Assembly (NCBI GenBank): GCA_004794655.1
Contig: SMMW01000554.1
Coordinates: forward strand, 12,502,501-12,566,500
Direction of reading: 5' to 3'
DNA length: 64,000 bases
From: Marisa cornuarietis
Lineage: Eukaryota > Mollusca > Gastropoda > Architaenioglossa > Ampullariidae
Shown: positions 19,947 through 34,241 of the stretch, in pieces
How the letters are laid out: the number at the start of each line of letters is the position of its first letter
Numbering within the stretch: the stretch's first letter is position 1
Made by a program: the position numbers and the translations under genes
Notes under the pieces: model-generated
The model's database searches: none
What the model was told of the DNA's origin: nothing
Seen by the model: the letters and a program-made list of their open reading frames with translations, nothing else

Positions 19947-22900
19947 CTGTATGACAAAAAGGTTTTGAAGCTTGGTTTACTACCAATTCAAGAATTATTA
20001 GACAGTTCAAATTGTTAGTAACTAACAGATTTTAATTACCAGCTTCTGATAATCTTAGATGACTGCACTCTGTTTATGCACTTTTTATTTAGGTATTCAT
20101 GAACGCATTATGTATTTATGTATGTAGTAAACCATCAATTTTTGTTTGCAGACAGTTTTACGTGTATATATGTAATAATGTTAATAAAATAACTAAAGTT
20201 ACTATATTAGCCTAAATTTGTTGCATCTATTCTACTGAAGGAGCAAGAATAAGCAATCATTTCTGCTTATATTTAAAATTAAATCTCTTTTTAAAAGTAA
20301 ACAGTACAAAACTCTTACTTTCAATGACGCGTATAGACTTTTCTAGATGATCCTTTGCCTGACAGAAGGTGAGTAAAAGAAACGCACCATAAAATCAAAA
20401 CTAAAAGAAAACGGATGGCCGCATACTATCAGTATTAAAACAACCAATTTTTTACTTAGTGAGCATATAGAGAATACATTGCGTTACATATGAATTATTG
20501 GCCAAAATGGCTGTTAAAAGTTGAGTTAGGTAACAGTTCTGCTAAGAGATTAATAGTAATCACTTTTTTGAGACAAAGAAAGATACTGTAGAAACGAATA
20601 TTGGGCTCGGCAAAACCGGTACATGTACTTACATCTTCAGAAGTAGGCAGCGGCTTTCTGCAAAAGTCAATCATTTTAACATTAAGAATAAGGGCCTCTG
20701 TAGTATGCATGCATGCACACGCGTATCTAGATGTGTGTATACATGTTTACAAGCATGAAATGTTGTACGTATACTACTCCCTAGAGCACTGTCGCGTTTT
20801 TTGTCCCTGTAAGTGGGCTCCATGCAAATCGGTAGTGCATGTCCAAATTCGGTACTTACTCTTCCAAATGGCAATGCTGTTGATTAAGCATTTTTGCCTT
20901 AAGAGTAGTGTTATTTTAGTGTAATTCTTTCAATTAATTCACTTTTAAGGCATCTGGAGCAAATACATGTTGAGAGTAGAAGATGCGCACAGACTCAAGA
21001 TTGGTAACACAACGTGAGACTGCGGAGCACATGGCTGTCAAAACCAACTCCCAAAACGATAAGGTGAGGTAAAGGTCATCCCATAACCTTTTCAGGTCGT
21101 TGGGGAGTGAGGTGTTAGAGACCCCACTTTTCTCGGGGCCAGAGAAAGGAGAAAGACAAAATGCGGACAAGAGAACAGAGACTGCAATATATGCAACACA
21201 CATCCAAAACCTATGCGCAAGATGGCGCAGATGTGGCTTTGGAGACCGCTAGTCATTAAAGGGTTCCATGAAAAGAAGCAGCGTGGTGCAAGCACAGAAA
21301 AACAATTTTGGACATAACAAGTAGCGTAACAGAAGCATAGACAAACAGTAGACAAAAAACGTGGCGAGCAGTCAGCCACTAGCCAGGTAGGAGAAGGGAC
21401 ATCCCACATTATTAGAGTGGGTGGATCATTACACTTTCCTGTGTCTATTTCGTCTACTTATAAGTCCTTTTTGTAAAGATTAATGATCTATTTTAGTCTG
21501 ATATAAACGACGACAACGACGATGCACGTTCCACTAAATAGGGATTGGTAGGTCAGCTAGATAACATCAAAGATAATCCAGAATGAGTCTGTTGCATAAG
21601 AGATCAAAGACATTATTTCTAAGATATTCAACTGTTACGTGCCTTTTTATATCTGCATCGACTTTTTCATCAACAGAATAATTCTCTTCTTGGCAGCCGA
21701 CGGCGTTCCATATTCTTCTGGCCCAGCTGAGAAGCTTCAACTCTTTCTCTTTCAGTTCTTTCCCTATAACAGTTATCACAGAGTATACACCAACACATTC
21801 TTCTCACAAACTGTATGTATATGCAATGTTTCTGAACCCCATGAACATGCTCTATATTAATTAGCTGTGACAGAGAAAGAGATTAAAAGCAATAGAAGAA
21901 AGAAGTCAGGCGAGAAGTAAAAAGAAAAAAGCATGAAAAGAGAAAAAGACAAAGATATATATATATATATAAATCGACTGAAGCAGTATGTTGACTCCAA
22001 GACTTTTTCAAACTGAGCTAGCTATGCTAACTTGTAGGATGTGAATACGATTCATTAGTAACATTAAATAATGAAGGGCTAACGCCGAATGTTACAATTC
22101 CAATAAGTCATACACTTTATTTTTTATTTCGGTGTATTACTAATATAGTGTCTTCAGTCGTGGCTCTTTATCTCTCTAGCATAATTGTTAATTTGCAGCA
22201 TCCTGGTATCACTCGCTTTTCGTATTGCCTTTAATGTTGTGAAATGACAGTGCAAAGTAAGAATATACTTTAAAACAAACAACAAAGTCATTAGAAAAAC
22301 CGAGATCAATTTTTTTTTAAAAGGTCAGGATAGGTGAAAAATAGTAAGGTTCAATTTTTACTACTGATTTGGTAAAACTTGGTGCAGAATACTTTTTCCC
22401 AAATCTTGATGAAGATAAAGAGGGAGATATTCTCTGTTACTGAATTACTGACGTACAGCAATGCTATGCACAAAACAGTGACATGGACAATGGTAAACTT
22501 TGTTAATCCCGGTGGGCAATCATACTCGGGAAATGTGTTCTGATACAAAAGAAAAAAGTCAACAACACAGACTTTAAGATGCATTTGAAACTGGCACCTA
22601 TTAACGGAAAATATTGCACGGGCTTCCCCTAGTCTTTTATGGTAAAGTGCATGTAAAGAAAGCAACAAGTAAAAGATGCAAAAAGATCATGAAGTAGGAA
22701 AGAATACAAGATATTTACTGCTGTTGTTATGAAATGATGAATACGTACGAAATGAATCAGAATCCTTCTTGCAACAATCCTTCTTGCAACAATCCTTCCT
22801 GCAGCAAACCTTCTTGCAGCAAAAAAATCGTGCAATCCATAATATATAGATTAGCAGGCTAAAGGGAGGTGGCAGGGGACAGAAGTAGTAAAACCTGTAG

Positions 22901-23127
22901 ATCATCTGAAATCGCAGATACTTTCGCACCACCTGCTTTTTTTCTTCGACCAAATTAAATGTGTAGCTGAAAATATGAAAATAACAAAATCTAATGGGTT
23001 AACGAAGTTTAACGTCCGCACTGTGTTCCTATATTCATCAACGCACGAATAGGATTTAACCAACACCTGGTGGTTTAAGAGAGAAAAAAATAGACAACAA
23101 GGAAAAAGAGGCATGTCCTTACACTAT

Positions 23128-23164
<37 letters not shown>

Positions 23165-23684
23165 CAAATAAGACTTTAAAAAGAGGATAATAGCCAGCAG
23201 TGGGACCATATGTTTATTTAGCAATAACATCACTTTATGGGACACAATTACCTGAAGGAAGCAATGAGTAAATTCATCACCAGGATTGGTGCAAGCATCA
23301 CATAAACAGTTCTCCCCGCACTTCGCATGACTATCCTGGGGTCAGAGTATGTCTTATTTGTCTTGTCATCTGCCTCGCATACATGTCGAAAGACAAATGG
23401 GTACGAAAACATCAAGTTAGGTGATCCATCGATTCACTTTTATATAAATCCATTTAAATAAGCCTCGTCTAGACTCTTTAAATATGAGGTGATAAGAAAA
23501 TGGATTAACAAAGGGATCATATCGCTGATTTTGTTTGTTTCTAACAGCAAAATTAACTTACATACTGAACTCACTTTTTCAAAGTCCACTAAAAAGACAA
23601 AATTTGATTGGGGTAAGATAAAAGAGAAATCATTTTTATAATGGAAATTTAGTCCTAACACGTGAAGTTCATAAAAATATGCAA

Positions 23685-23782
<98 letters not shown>

Positions 23783-26700
23783 TTCAGTTTCTCCTTGATT
23801 GAGCGGACTTAACCCTCTACCACCGAGCATACATTTTGGCGAAAATTCACATCACCCGTCTAAATATAATTCACCCCCGGGCTACCATCCCCCCCCACAC
23901 ACACCTCTCTCTCTCTATATATATATATATATATGTAAATTTGATAAACATTAACTACTACATCTTCTATTCATAATGTTGATTATAAGGGATGCCTTGT
24001 ATAAAGCGAAATTCCATCAAATGATCAGGTTCTCTAGGTTTCGTACTTATTATTGAAACTTTGTTTTTGTATCGATCTGTCACTCTCGTAATAAAATCTA
24101 AAGGCTTATGAAATCATCTTCAGAGTAACAAGTATCTTTTCAGGAAGACAGTAGTTTGTGGAACTGGCTTTCGGACCAGGCAATTTCAAGTACCACAGTT
24201 CAGCCCTCAGTAAAAAGGACATAATTTGATAGGAAGTGGATGGGTTTAAAGGCTAAACTGCTATTCTGGCAACGAGAAAAAAATTGATAGGTAGAGTAAC
24301 TTAGAGTCCAGGGGCCAGTTGCACAACACATTTCTAATTTGAAACACTTTAGGCCTTAAATCTATTTAGATAATCAGTTTAAAGTGACACCACAATTTTA
24401 GAATTTTTAAAACTAAAACTGCTTTAAGTAAGATAAAGTTGTTTAAGTCTGACTTTCCATCCTGTCAGTACAATTTTTTTGTATGTTTTTGTGTAATGCA
24501 TCTAAATGGCAGAGAAGAGATTTTGCTTCTTTAGAACAGTTTTAAGGTTTAGAAACATGTTGTGCAACTGGCCCCAAAGCAAGAGCTGCGACGTAAGTTA
24601 TTCTTGCATCCAATTACTGTTCTTCGTGTCCCATTCATGTACATCATTCTATATAAAAAATTGCTTACTCTATACAGCTAAATTAAATACTCTCTACAGC
24701 TAAATTACATAATCTCGACAGCTAAAGAATACTGATCAAAGAAATCGTGAGAGAGAGAAAGAGAGCGGAAGGGAGGAAACGAGAATGATAATGAATTGAA
24801 AATACAAATTACCTGGTTTATTTCCTAATAAAATCCATGAACCTGTCACTGAAATATCTAGTACATCTGAGGCAGAGAGATTTTCGACAGCACCATTGTT
24901 TTCCAGCGAGTAGGTGACAACGCCATATGTCAAGCACATGATGATCAGGATAACGGAGTACACAAGGATGTCTTTTATCTGCAAAAACCCAGTGACAAGG
25001 CCATGCTGTTAATACCATTTGATCCATTTGATACAGTTCTTTGTGTGTGAGGTGCTGAAGATGTTTTCTTTGGTGAGACTATGGAGCTTGTGGGCGCTGA
25101 TGAAGTTTGTGAGTCGTGTGGTAACTACTGTCGTGGACAGGTCAGCTGAGATATCTTTTGTACCTATTCTTTAAGCTGTTTATGTCAAACACTCTGCACA
25201 AGCATCTGCGGAAACCTAGAGCTCATGCCAGGCTTCATTTCACTGATTTCTCTTTCCAAATTTTCTAATGACACTAATGTCTCTTGTATGCTTAGAGTGG
25301 TGCTCTTCCAGACCTTGCACGCTGAACGACAAACGTTTCCTTGACTTGAATGTCTCAAGGACAAAGGAAATGATCTTTGATTTCAGGATGAACAAGTCTG
25401 GTGTTAAGTCAACTATCTCTGGTGATGCCATCGGGATAGTCAATTCTTATAAATATTTAGCTACATTCGAATAGTTTAAATGGGACGTCAATACTGACAT
25501 CATCCTCAGTCGGAGCCAGCAACTGTCCACCATCACCTCAGCAACCACGTTTCGGACTCATTTGTTTACTTAGGAAGACTTAAACAACCTAACACCACCT
25601 GTCTTTATTATTTTTTACTTTCCTGTTGTTTTATTTTTTTCTTCTCTTCTGTTTTTGCTGCGCAATGAACATTCTTTTTGAATGGATACCTGCGCATTAT
25701 AAATCATACACCATACATTTGATGAACTCTACTGCAGCGGTTCTCAACCGGTGGTACGCATACCCCTAGGGGTTCGGCACGGGTTATGCAAGGGTACGCA
25801 GCGACATAAATAATTATTATTTCAATGCGTTAGTAGTATTTTAGTTTAAAACCACCAAAAAGTTTGAAGAAAGTCGCCAGTTTGCTGCGGGACTCATCGC
25901 CAAAATATGTTTGACAGTTAGTGCAACTGTACTATAGCATGGGGCAGATTTGATTATAAGGCTTGTGTTCGCATTGTTTGCGGGAACCTCCAAAACGGAC
26001 TGGTTTTTAGTAAACCAGACGTGAAATAATACCGATGCGTTCACGAAAGTGACTGACTCGGAAGGTGTTGGGTCGTTTTCTAATAAGACAGGCCAAAGAA
26101 TTCTTCGAAAACGGCCGCGGCAGCAGCAAGATAAGAAGCCACCAAGAATCATCTGCGGAAAGAAAAATACGACAATATTCTGAAGAATATTTGGGCTACA
26201 GCTTTGTCAGCAATCCCTCCACTTCCACTTTGTGTCATATGCAATGAAACTCTGTCCAATCACAGCATGAACCCGTCCTTCTGAAAAGACACCTACAAAC
26301 TAAACACGCAGAATTGAAAGATAGATGGGTGGGAGATTTCAAGAGGCAACAGGAGATATGATGAAAGGCACCGCAATATCTGAGAAAGTTTTGCGCGCCT
26401 CATATAAAGTAAGACTTTTGGATGCGAAAGCAAGGAAACCTCAAACTGTTGTTGAGGAGTTAGTACTTCCTACAGCACTAAAAATTGCAAAAATAATGAT
26501 AGACAAGAAAGCTGCCGATACGGTGAAAATATCCCACATTCGGTCTGGGAGCAGATCAAAGTGAGAAAACAATTTGCATTACAACTGGATGAGTCGTCAG
26601 ATGCATCAAAGCTCAGTTGATGATTTTTATCGGTATGTGGATCAAGTGGAGGGACTTTGAGAAGAAGTACATATTAGCTTGCAAAGCTTTGTCCGGGAGA

Positions 26701-29700
26701 AACAACAGCTCAAGAGATTTTTTAGAACAACTGGATTTCGGATCCTTTTTGTGATAATAATGTTGAGACAGCAGAACTTCCTGATGATTTGAAAGAGAAA
26801 TTATTTGAAATTGCGGCGAACAGAACTTTGAAAGCAAAGAATGAACAGCAACATGGAACGAATACGAAGACTTGAGTAATGCAGTGTTGTCAGCATTGTT
26901 GCCGTTTTATCAACTTATTTATGTGAATGTGCTTTCTAGGCTTTTACTGCAATAAAAACTAACGAAAGAAATCGACTTCGGCCTGAAGGTGATGTTATAC
27001 TGGGCGTCATCAGCATCCATCCTCGCATCAAATCTTTGATGGCACAAAAACAAGCCCAAGTATCCCATTAGAAAGGTTATCACACGCCATTATGAAAATA
27101 AGTACGTTTATGCGCGAACTTACTGCATTAATTACAATTACAATCAGCATACCTACCAGAAGTCGCATCATGTAGACCTTTGGGCCCGTTTGAGAGTTGA
27201 TGGACATGAAAGAAAACTGGCGACAGATGAATCCGATAAAATTAACACACAGACCCCCGTGAAGATACGCATTCTGGCGGTCTATTACCCAGCCAACGAT
27301 GATGCAAAGTCCTAAAAAATAGTTGAGCAAGTTCAGAAATCCAAGCTGCTGTAGGATGAAATGGCCTAATTTTCCTTTTGTTCGCTTTAGTGCCATTACC
27401 TGAAAAAGAAAGAAAAAAAGAAAAAGGCTTCAGTAAGTAATGGTTCACAATGTACTGTGATATAAACAGGTGAAGAAGCAATTGTGTCAGTAGGAGTAAT
27501 CATCATCGTTCATAAGAGTAGACTCAAAAAATGACAGCTGCGATGATGCTGACGACAAATGACTTTAGAATGAGGGTACAGTTACAGTTGTAGATGCAAA
27601 ACTCAAAACCATCACTATTATGATTGCCGTCGTCGATCATCACTGAAGTTAGTTTCATGCTGCTGATGTCATTATTTTTCCTTTAGTAATACCAACATAC
27701 AGAACTAAATCAGAAAAATCAGATATATCTCACCACTGATAGCCGCACTTCCTCGATGTAAAATGTGAGAAACCAGCTGCAGAGAACCAGTTCTGGCCAC
27801 TGGTACGTTTCAACGTCGATTCGCTCCAGCAAAACGAATAGGTAAAGACCCAGGAAACTCATGAAGCAGAACTGAAAGGAACATGACTTACAAGTACCGA
27901 CCAAAGGTATGGCAATGCAAATAACTATTATTTATATATGTATTACATCTTCTTTGATCTTTGCACGGGTAGCTACATCCGACCCTTCCTATCAGTTTCT
28001 GAAGTGAAAAACCTAGTGTCTGCTTTTGTGCTTGTGCCTCCCCTCTGTGCCCCATGTCAGATGAATGGAATTAGGCAGACGCTTTTTCTTCCTTTCAGCC
28101 CCTACCTGTTTGAAAATCTCTTCCTCTTTTACTAGGTTTTCTACGCTCAAAGCCTTCAACATCAAACTCTAAACCTATTTCAGAAATATCCTGCATAATC
28201 AAGATTACTGTTCCAAGCATTCTTTAGTTCTTTATCCCTGTATCTACTTCGTGTTTTTGTCATGTATTTCCCAACGTTTATACTTCTGGTATGGTGCATT
28301 TAGCTCACACGGGAAAATGCGCTTAACAAATTTAATGGGACCTGTGTGTGTATACATATAAATTACTTCACAATGCCAGTTTATATTCTTCACAATATAT
28401 ATATATATATATATACAGAATTCAGAGACTTACACTTAAGATACAATTCTTTACACCGATATATTTACCCAGTTGAAGTAAAACTTGAATGCAGGTCTCT
28501 TCCATGAAGAGGGAAGATGATCGGTAACCTGGTTCAGAGCCTTTCGTAGAGCGGTGAAAGATCTGCGATATAAATCGGAAACTTTAAATTTTTTTCATCA
28601 GATGTTCAGCAGCTTCACCAGGCTTAGGATTTACCTGAAACTTCATATTAGTCTTCTATTTTTTATTTTCTGTAACAAATAGATAAGATAAGATGAGACA
28701 AGATAATTATTTGTCCCAAAGGGCAATTCAGGACAGCTCGAAAAAAAGGACACAAAGATCTGACCTGCGTTTGAAAAAAAAAACGAAAAACAAAAAACAA
28801 TGCTAGCAAATTTCGTACACACGATCTTTGTCAACGCACACAGTCACGACAATCCAAGTTTAACACAAGTTGAGTATACAGCACAGAAACAGTCAAAAAT
28901 CGAAGAAAATGTAGAAGATTGAGAGCTGCAGACGTCTGTTATTTCCACATAAAACAGGATATAATACTTTTTCATTTCTATGAAGTGAGGGTAATACACT
29001 TTTTTAGTTAGAGTATTAAGCCAGATATTAATGAACTGAACAGTTGTTATCAGTCCTGTGTTGTAAGTAACAATGCAGTCAAACGAGGTAGGACTCAACA
29101 TTTGCTTTGAGTGTTGTACAGTTTCATTGTTACAAATTTTAATAGACACTGATTTTAATAGATAAATACAGAACCATTACAAAAAAATTATGAAGACGTA
29201 AAGTCGGCAGTGACCTGTTGTGCTTAGTGAACTCCTGATAGGCTGTTGGGAAAACAACGAAGGCCGCAAATATGGCGTAGATCACCTTGATTAATTTTGC
29301 GCTTGAGGACTTAAAACATTTTTTTGGCTTGCATTGTCCTTTATCTTTATCTTTTTCTTTATGTTTGGCCTGAAATGTAAAAGCAAAAGCAATGGTCAGT
29401 AATATGGTAAATTAGTTCTCATTATATTTGTATGCAATGTATTTATGTCGAATAGAACTTTATCTTTCTTCTGCGTAATTAGACAAGTCCTCAAACGAGA
29501 TGCTAAGATTTATAAAACACAAAGTGTATTTCATAAAACGTCTTGCAAGATTGTCTGGGTCTCTACATTTTAAACATAGATTTAAAAAAACCGTGTACTA
29601 AAGAACAATTAAGATGACGAAACAGGGAAGCAGGAAACGAGAGTAAGAGAAGAAAGCAGAAGCCACAATTTCTGAGAATCAATTCAGCTAAGAGCTAAAA

Positions 29701-32700
29701 TGCTTTAACTGTTCTGCAACATTTGTTTGCCGTTGGTAAAGTAGACCTCGGGACAGTTGCACAACACGTTTCTAAACCTTAAAACTGTTCTAAAGAAGCA
29801 AAATCTCTTCTTAGCCATTTTGATGCATTGCAGAAGAACATACAAAAAATTGTACTGACAGGACGGAAAGTCGGACTTAAACAACTTTATCTTGCTGAAA
29901 CCAGTTTTAGTTTTAAAAATTCTGAAATAATGGTGTGCACTTTAAACTAACTATCTAAAAAAAGTTAAGGCCTAAAAGTGATTTAAATTAGAAATGTGTT
30001 GTGCAACTGGCCCCTGAACGCCAGTTTCTTTGCTTCTCTTCGCTCAATGTGTTCCTCTTCTTCTATTTCTTCATATTACTCATCCCATTTCTAGCTTCTA
30101 ATCATATTAGTTGTGTAGTGGTGAGAGTGGGTACGGGGGGGAACGTCTAAGTATACTATAGCAGAATGGCCTTACCTGTCTAATCTTCCCTTTCCAGATT
30201 GTTTCAGCAAGGACTTGGCATGGTTCTTGAGCAATAAAAGACGCACAGCTTGCCAGATCAGCAATCTCCCAACAAGTCAACTTCTGCCAGAGACATTGTT
30301 GTCTGGTCAAAAGCTTCCGAGTTTTTTTGTTATTTTCATCGTTGCATTGCTTCAGTGCCTCTATTGCACATTCCTCGAAAAGCCTACCAAAGAAAATGAA
30401 GAAAAACATAAAAACAAAGTATACTATAGCAGGATGGCCTTACCTGCCTAATCTTCCATTTCCAGATTGCTTCAGCAAGGACTTGGCATCTAAGATGCTT
30501 AAAGAAAAAAAAAAAACTTTATTGTTTAGGCCATCGGCCCTTAACAGGGGAGTGACATGATGACTTTGCACATTACTAAGGCATTACGCAAAAATATACT
30601 GCAACATGCAATATATAATAATAATGCAATATATAGAGCATACAGATATATTATGTAATATTTTGTTGCCTCTCAGGCAGAACTATGTACTAAAATACTA
30701 CTTCCTTAAACATCAGATAAAGATGTAGAAAGGAACTTTTTTTGGGGGGGGCAACGGCCCGTATTACAAGGGGTGGTAATCACATTATAATTTTTACACT
30801 GCATGCAAAAAATAGGCATAGTAAGTTCAGACTTCATAGAATTATAGAGCATCGTTTCGGAATTCTAATGCCTTTAAGATGTAAAGTGCAGTGTTACATA
30901 TTATCATCCTACTACTGCTGCTAAGTAGCAATGTTAACTTAAACATTGAAGGATTTCTATAAAATTTTGCAGGTATATAATTCTCTCGAAAAACAGCATA
31001 CCTGGGACACATAAACATAAAATGAAGTTCAGTTTCCTCCATATCTGTACAAAATGGACAGTTGAAATCAGAAGATAACGTATTGCGTGCGTGCCTAAAG
31101 GTGTGAACTTTTATTGAAGAAACACCTGTTCTAAATCTGATGAAGGTACTTCTAATTTTGGCATTTCTTAGGTAGTACAGAGGATGACTATCATTAAAAG
31201 AAGATCTAAACGAATTATAGAAATGATACCGTTCGTTGGAAGATATGGTAGAATGCCATTCTTGTTGGTAACAGTCTTGGAGTCTCCTCTTAAAAATTGT
31301 AACAAATAATTCAGGGTCTCCAACGCTTTGGTTTTGCCAGACATGCCCGAAGCCATAGCGATACAACAAAAAACATATAGAGGAAGCCCATGTTATCTTG
31401 TTTTGGTCATGTATGTTTAACAACATTTTGTAGGCTTTATGTGGTAGTCTGCTTGGAGACATGCTCAGAATATGTAGCCAATATTTAATACTTTTTACAA
31501 ATACAGTCACATGTAAAGGGTATCTTGATGTTTCTCCATAAACTAGGGCATTAGGGGTTTGTAGTGGGACTCCCAGAAATCTTTTTAAAGCGAAAGTGTG
31601 AACTGTTTCTACTGATTTGAGATTGGCAACAACTCCCCATACCTCTGCTGCATAGGTCATCATAGGAAGAATCTGACAGTCAAACAGTTTTAAGAAAACA
31701 TCAGGAGCATGTTCACCAATAGACCATAGCGCCCTAAGGATTCCAACTACACCCTTTTTGGCTCGACTAGCCATATCATTTAAAGCATGGGAAAAGGACA
31801 AACGGGTGGACATGTAGATACCCAAATATTTATACATGTTTAAAACTGATATATTTTGGACTCCAAATACCCATTTCTCATGGGAAGAAATGAAACCGCC
31901 ATTTCTAAATACTACAATGTTAGACTTATCTAAATTAACTACTAAACCTAATTTACATGATGTATCTCTCAGAACATTAAGCTGGTTCTGCAGACCAGTT
32001 ACAGTATCCGAAATTAATGCCACGTCATCTGCAAAAAGCAAAATAAATATTTCTAAGATATCTGGATTTAGCTGTATTCCATGTTTACCCCTGTCAATTA
32101 CATCTTTTGCTAACTCATTAATAAATGGTGAAAACAAAACAGGGCTACAAATTTCTCCCTGCTTTAAACCCCTGGGACATAGAAAAGATTCTGTTACATC
32201 ACCTCCTACTTTTACCTTAGCTTTGACGCTATTATACATTCCTTTTATAGCGTTATACATTCTTCCTCTCATCTTGTTCTTATTCAGTAATCTCCAGAGT
32301 TTTTTCCGTATAACTGAGTCAAATGCTTTTTGAAAGTCAATAAATGCCACATACAAATTCTTTCGGCTAACAAGTTGCTTCTGGGCTAACGCAAATAAAG
32401 TAAAAATGTGGTCAACAGTGCTATAATTTCTTCGAAAACCTGCCTGTACATCGTTGATTTTTTCTTTTTTATCTATCCATTTACTTAGTCTTTTATTTAG
32501 AATGTAACTATAAATCTTGCTGCAAATATTTAAAAGTGAAATTCCTCTGTAATTATCGGGCTTATCTACCTCACCTTTTTTGTAAAGCGGTTGAATTAAA
32601 GCTTCTGTCCATGAAGTTGGGTACACACCATTACTAAATATCTTGTTAAAATACTTTGTCAGAAATGGTATTACTAGAGCTGACGAGTTCTTAAAAAACT

Positions 32701-34209
32701 CGCCTATTAATCCATCCGGCCCAGCTGCTTTACCATTCTTTAGGGCATTAATGGCATCTGCGATTTCACTTGAACTATCATCTTCGTCCTCCTCAACTCC
32801 TTCGTTAACACATAAAACCGACAAATCGCGATCATGGTTAACGAGATCAGGCTGTAGGTCTTTATCCTGGTCTACACCCGGGAGATCGTTAAACACCTTA
32901 AAAAAATGGTTGAACCATTCGTCTTTACTAATTTTATTTTGAGTTGTCTTTTTCGAGAGGAATTTTTCAATTGTCCCCCAAAAAGCTTTAGGATCTTTAT
33001 TGTGGTTCTTGAGGGTGTCTACGGTACTATTTTTATATTTTTCCTTCTTCATTTTTATAAACGTATTGTAGAGCTTTCTTTTTGTTGTATAATGGAGTTT
33101 AGTGACCGCTGTTTTTTTTCTTTTAAACGTCCGCAAGCAATGACGCACCTGTTTCCTTTTTTCCCTACATTCGTTATCGAACCATGGTTGGCTTTTTTCT
33201 TTCCCTGCTATGATAACTTTTTTCATGCACTGGCCCATTATTAGAAGTCCCTCGTTGAACTTGCTGATAGCTGCATCAATATCCGAGTCAATGAGGTGAG
33301 TAGCATCATTAACCTTTTGATTAACATACTCCGACTTGGTAAGTGTAAGAAACTCTTCACGTCTATTTTCATCCCAAATATACTTTGTGATTCTATAACT
33401 ACAAGGAACTGCATAGGGGGGCACGTGAACTTTGCTAGATGCGCACATCATCATTTCAACTGGCATGTGTTTTGATTCATGTCTACTAACCACTTTAAGA
33501 GAAAAGCAAAGTTTTTGGAGTTCACTTGAAACAATAAAATAGTCAATGACACTACAGCCAGTGGCTGATATGTAAGTAAATTCTCCAGATGCTTAAAGAA
33601 GAAATGAAGAGTATTAATGAATAAGCACCCTCCAGTAAAAATAAGCTACTTTTGTTTACCATAACCTATTTATTTTGTTCGACGACCTCTGTCTTTATCT
33701 GGCGTCGACGATGAAGGTGTTATTCTTATTTAAGCATTTCTTATACGGATTTTGTCGAATATGTGTCTTTGTCATGTGGTAAACTTAAGTGGGACAAAAA
33801 TCTCTCACAAGTAAGGTCTAGAGTGAAACAGTCGACACATCTACAAGCCAAAGACCAATTCAGTAATTAAACGGGCTTGTGTGTCGGCTTTTATAGAAGT
33901 GGTACACGGCCAAGCAGCCATAGAAAGAGTGTCAATGGTGGACAGCGGCGGGGCCTGGCGCCTGCGAAGGTGTGGGCGTTGTCCAGGCCAGGATCCTAGG
34001 TCGAGGGTCGCGCCTCACAAAGGAAGAGAAAGTAAACATCGGAGCTCACTTCGCTCTTGCCTGGAGGGACTTACGAGCATGACACGGGGAGAAGACTTTC
34101 TCCTCACTCTGACACTCATATGTGGGGCTAGCGGTGAATTGGGGGGGTGGTATTCTTGTTCGCGCTGGCTAGTTGTGATTGGTTGAAGGATGCGGGTTCT
34201 TATGGTCCC

Positions 34210-34241
<32 letters not shown>

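Noticed and set aside
23126..23164. Possible CRISPR-like short repeats
   Set aside because: Simple GACA microsatellite with no spacers; no CRISPR array is present anywhere in the window.
31836..32333. Plus-strand open frames inside the LINE
   Set aside because: Antisense shadows of the RT frame with no domain of their own.
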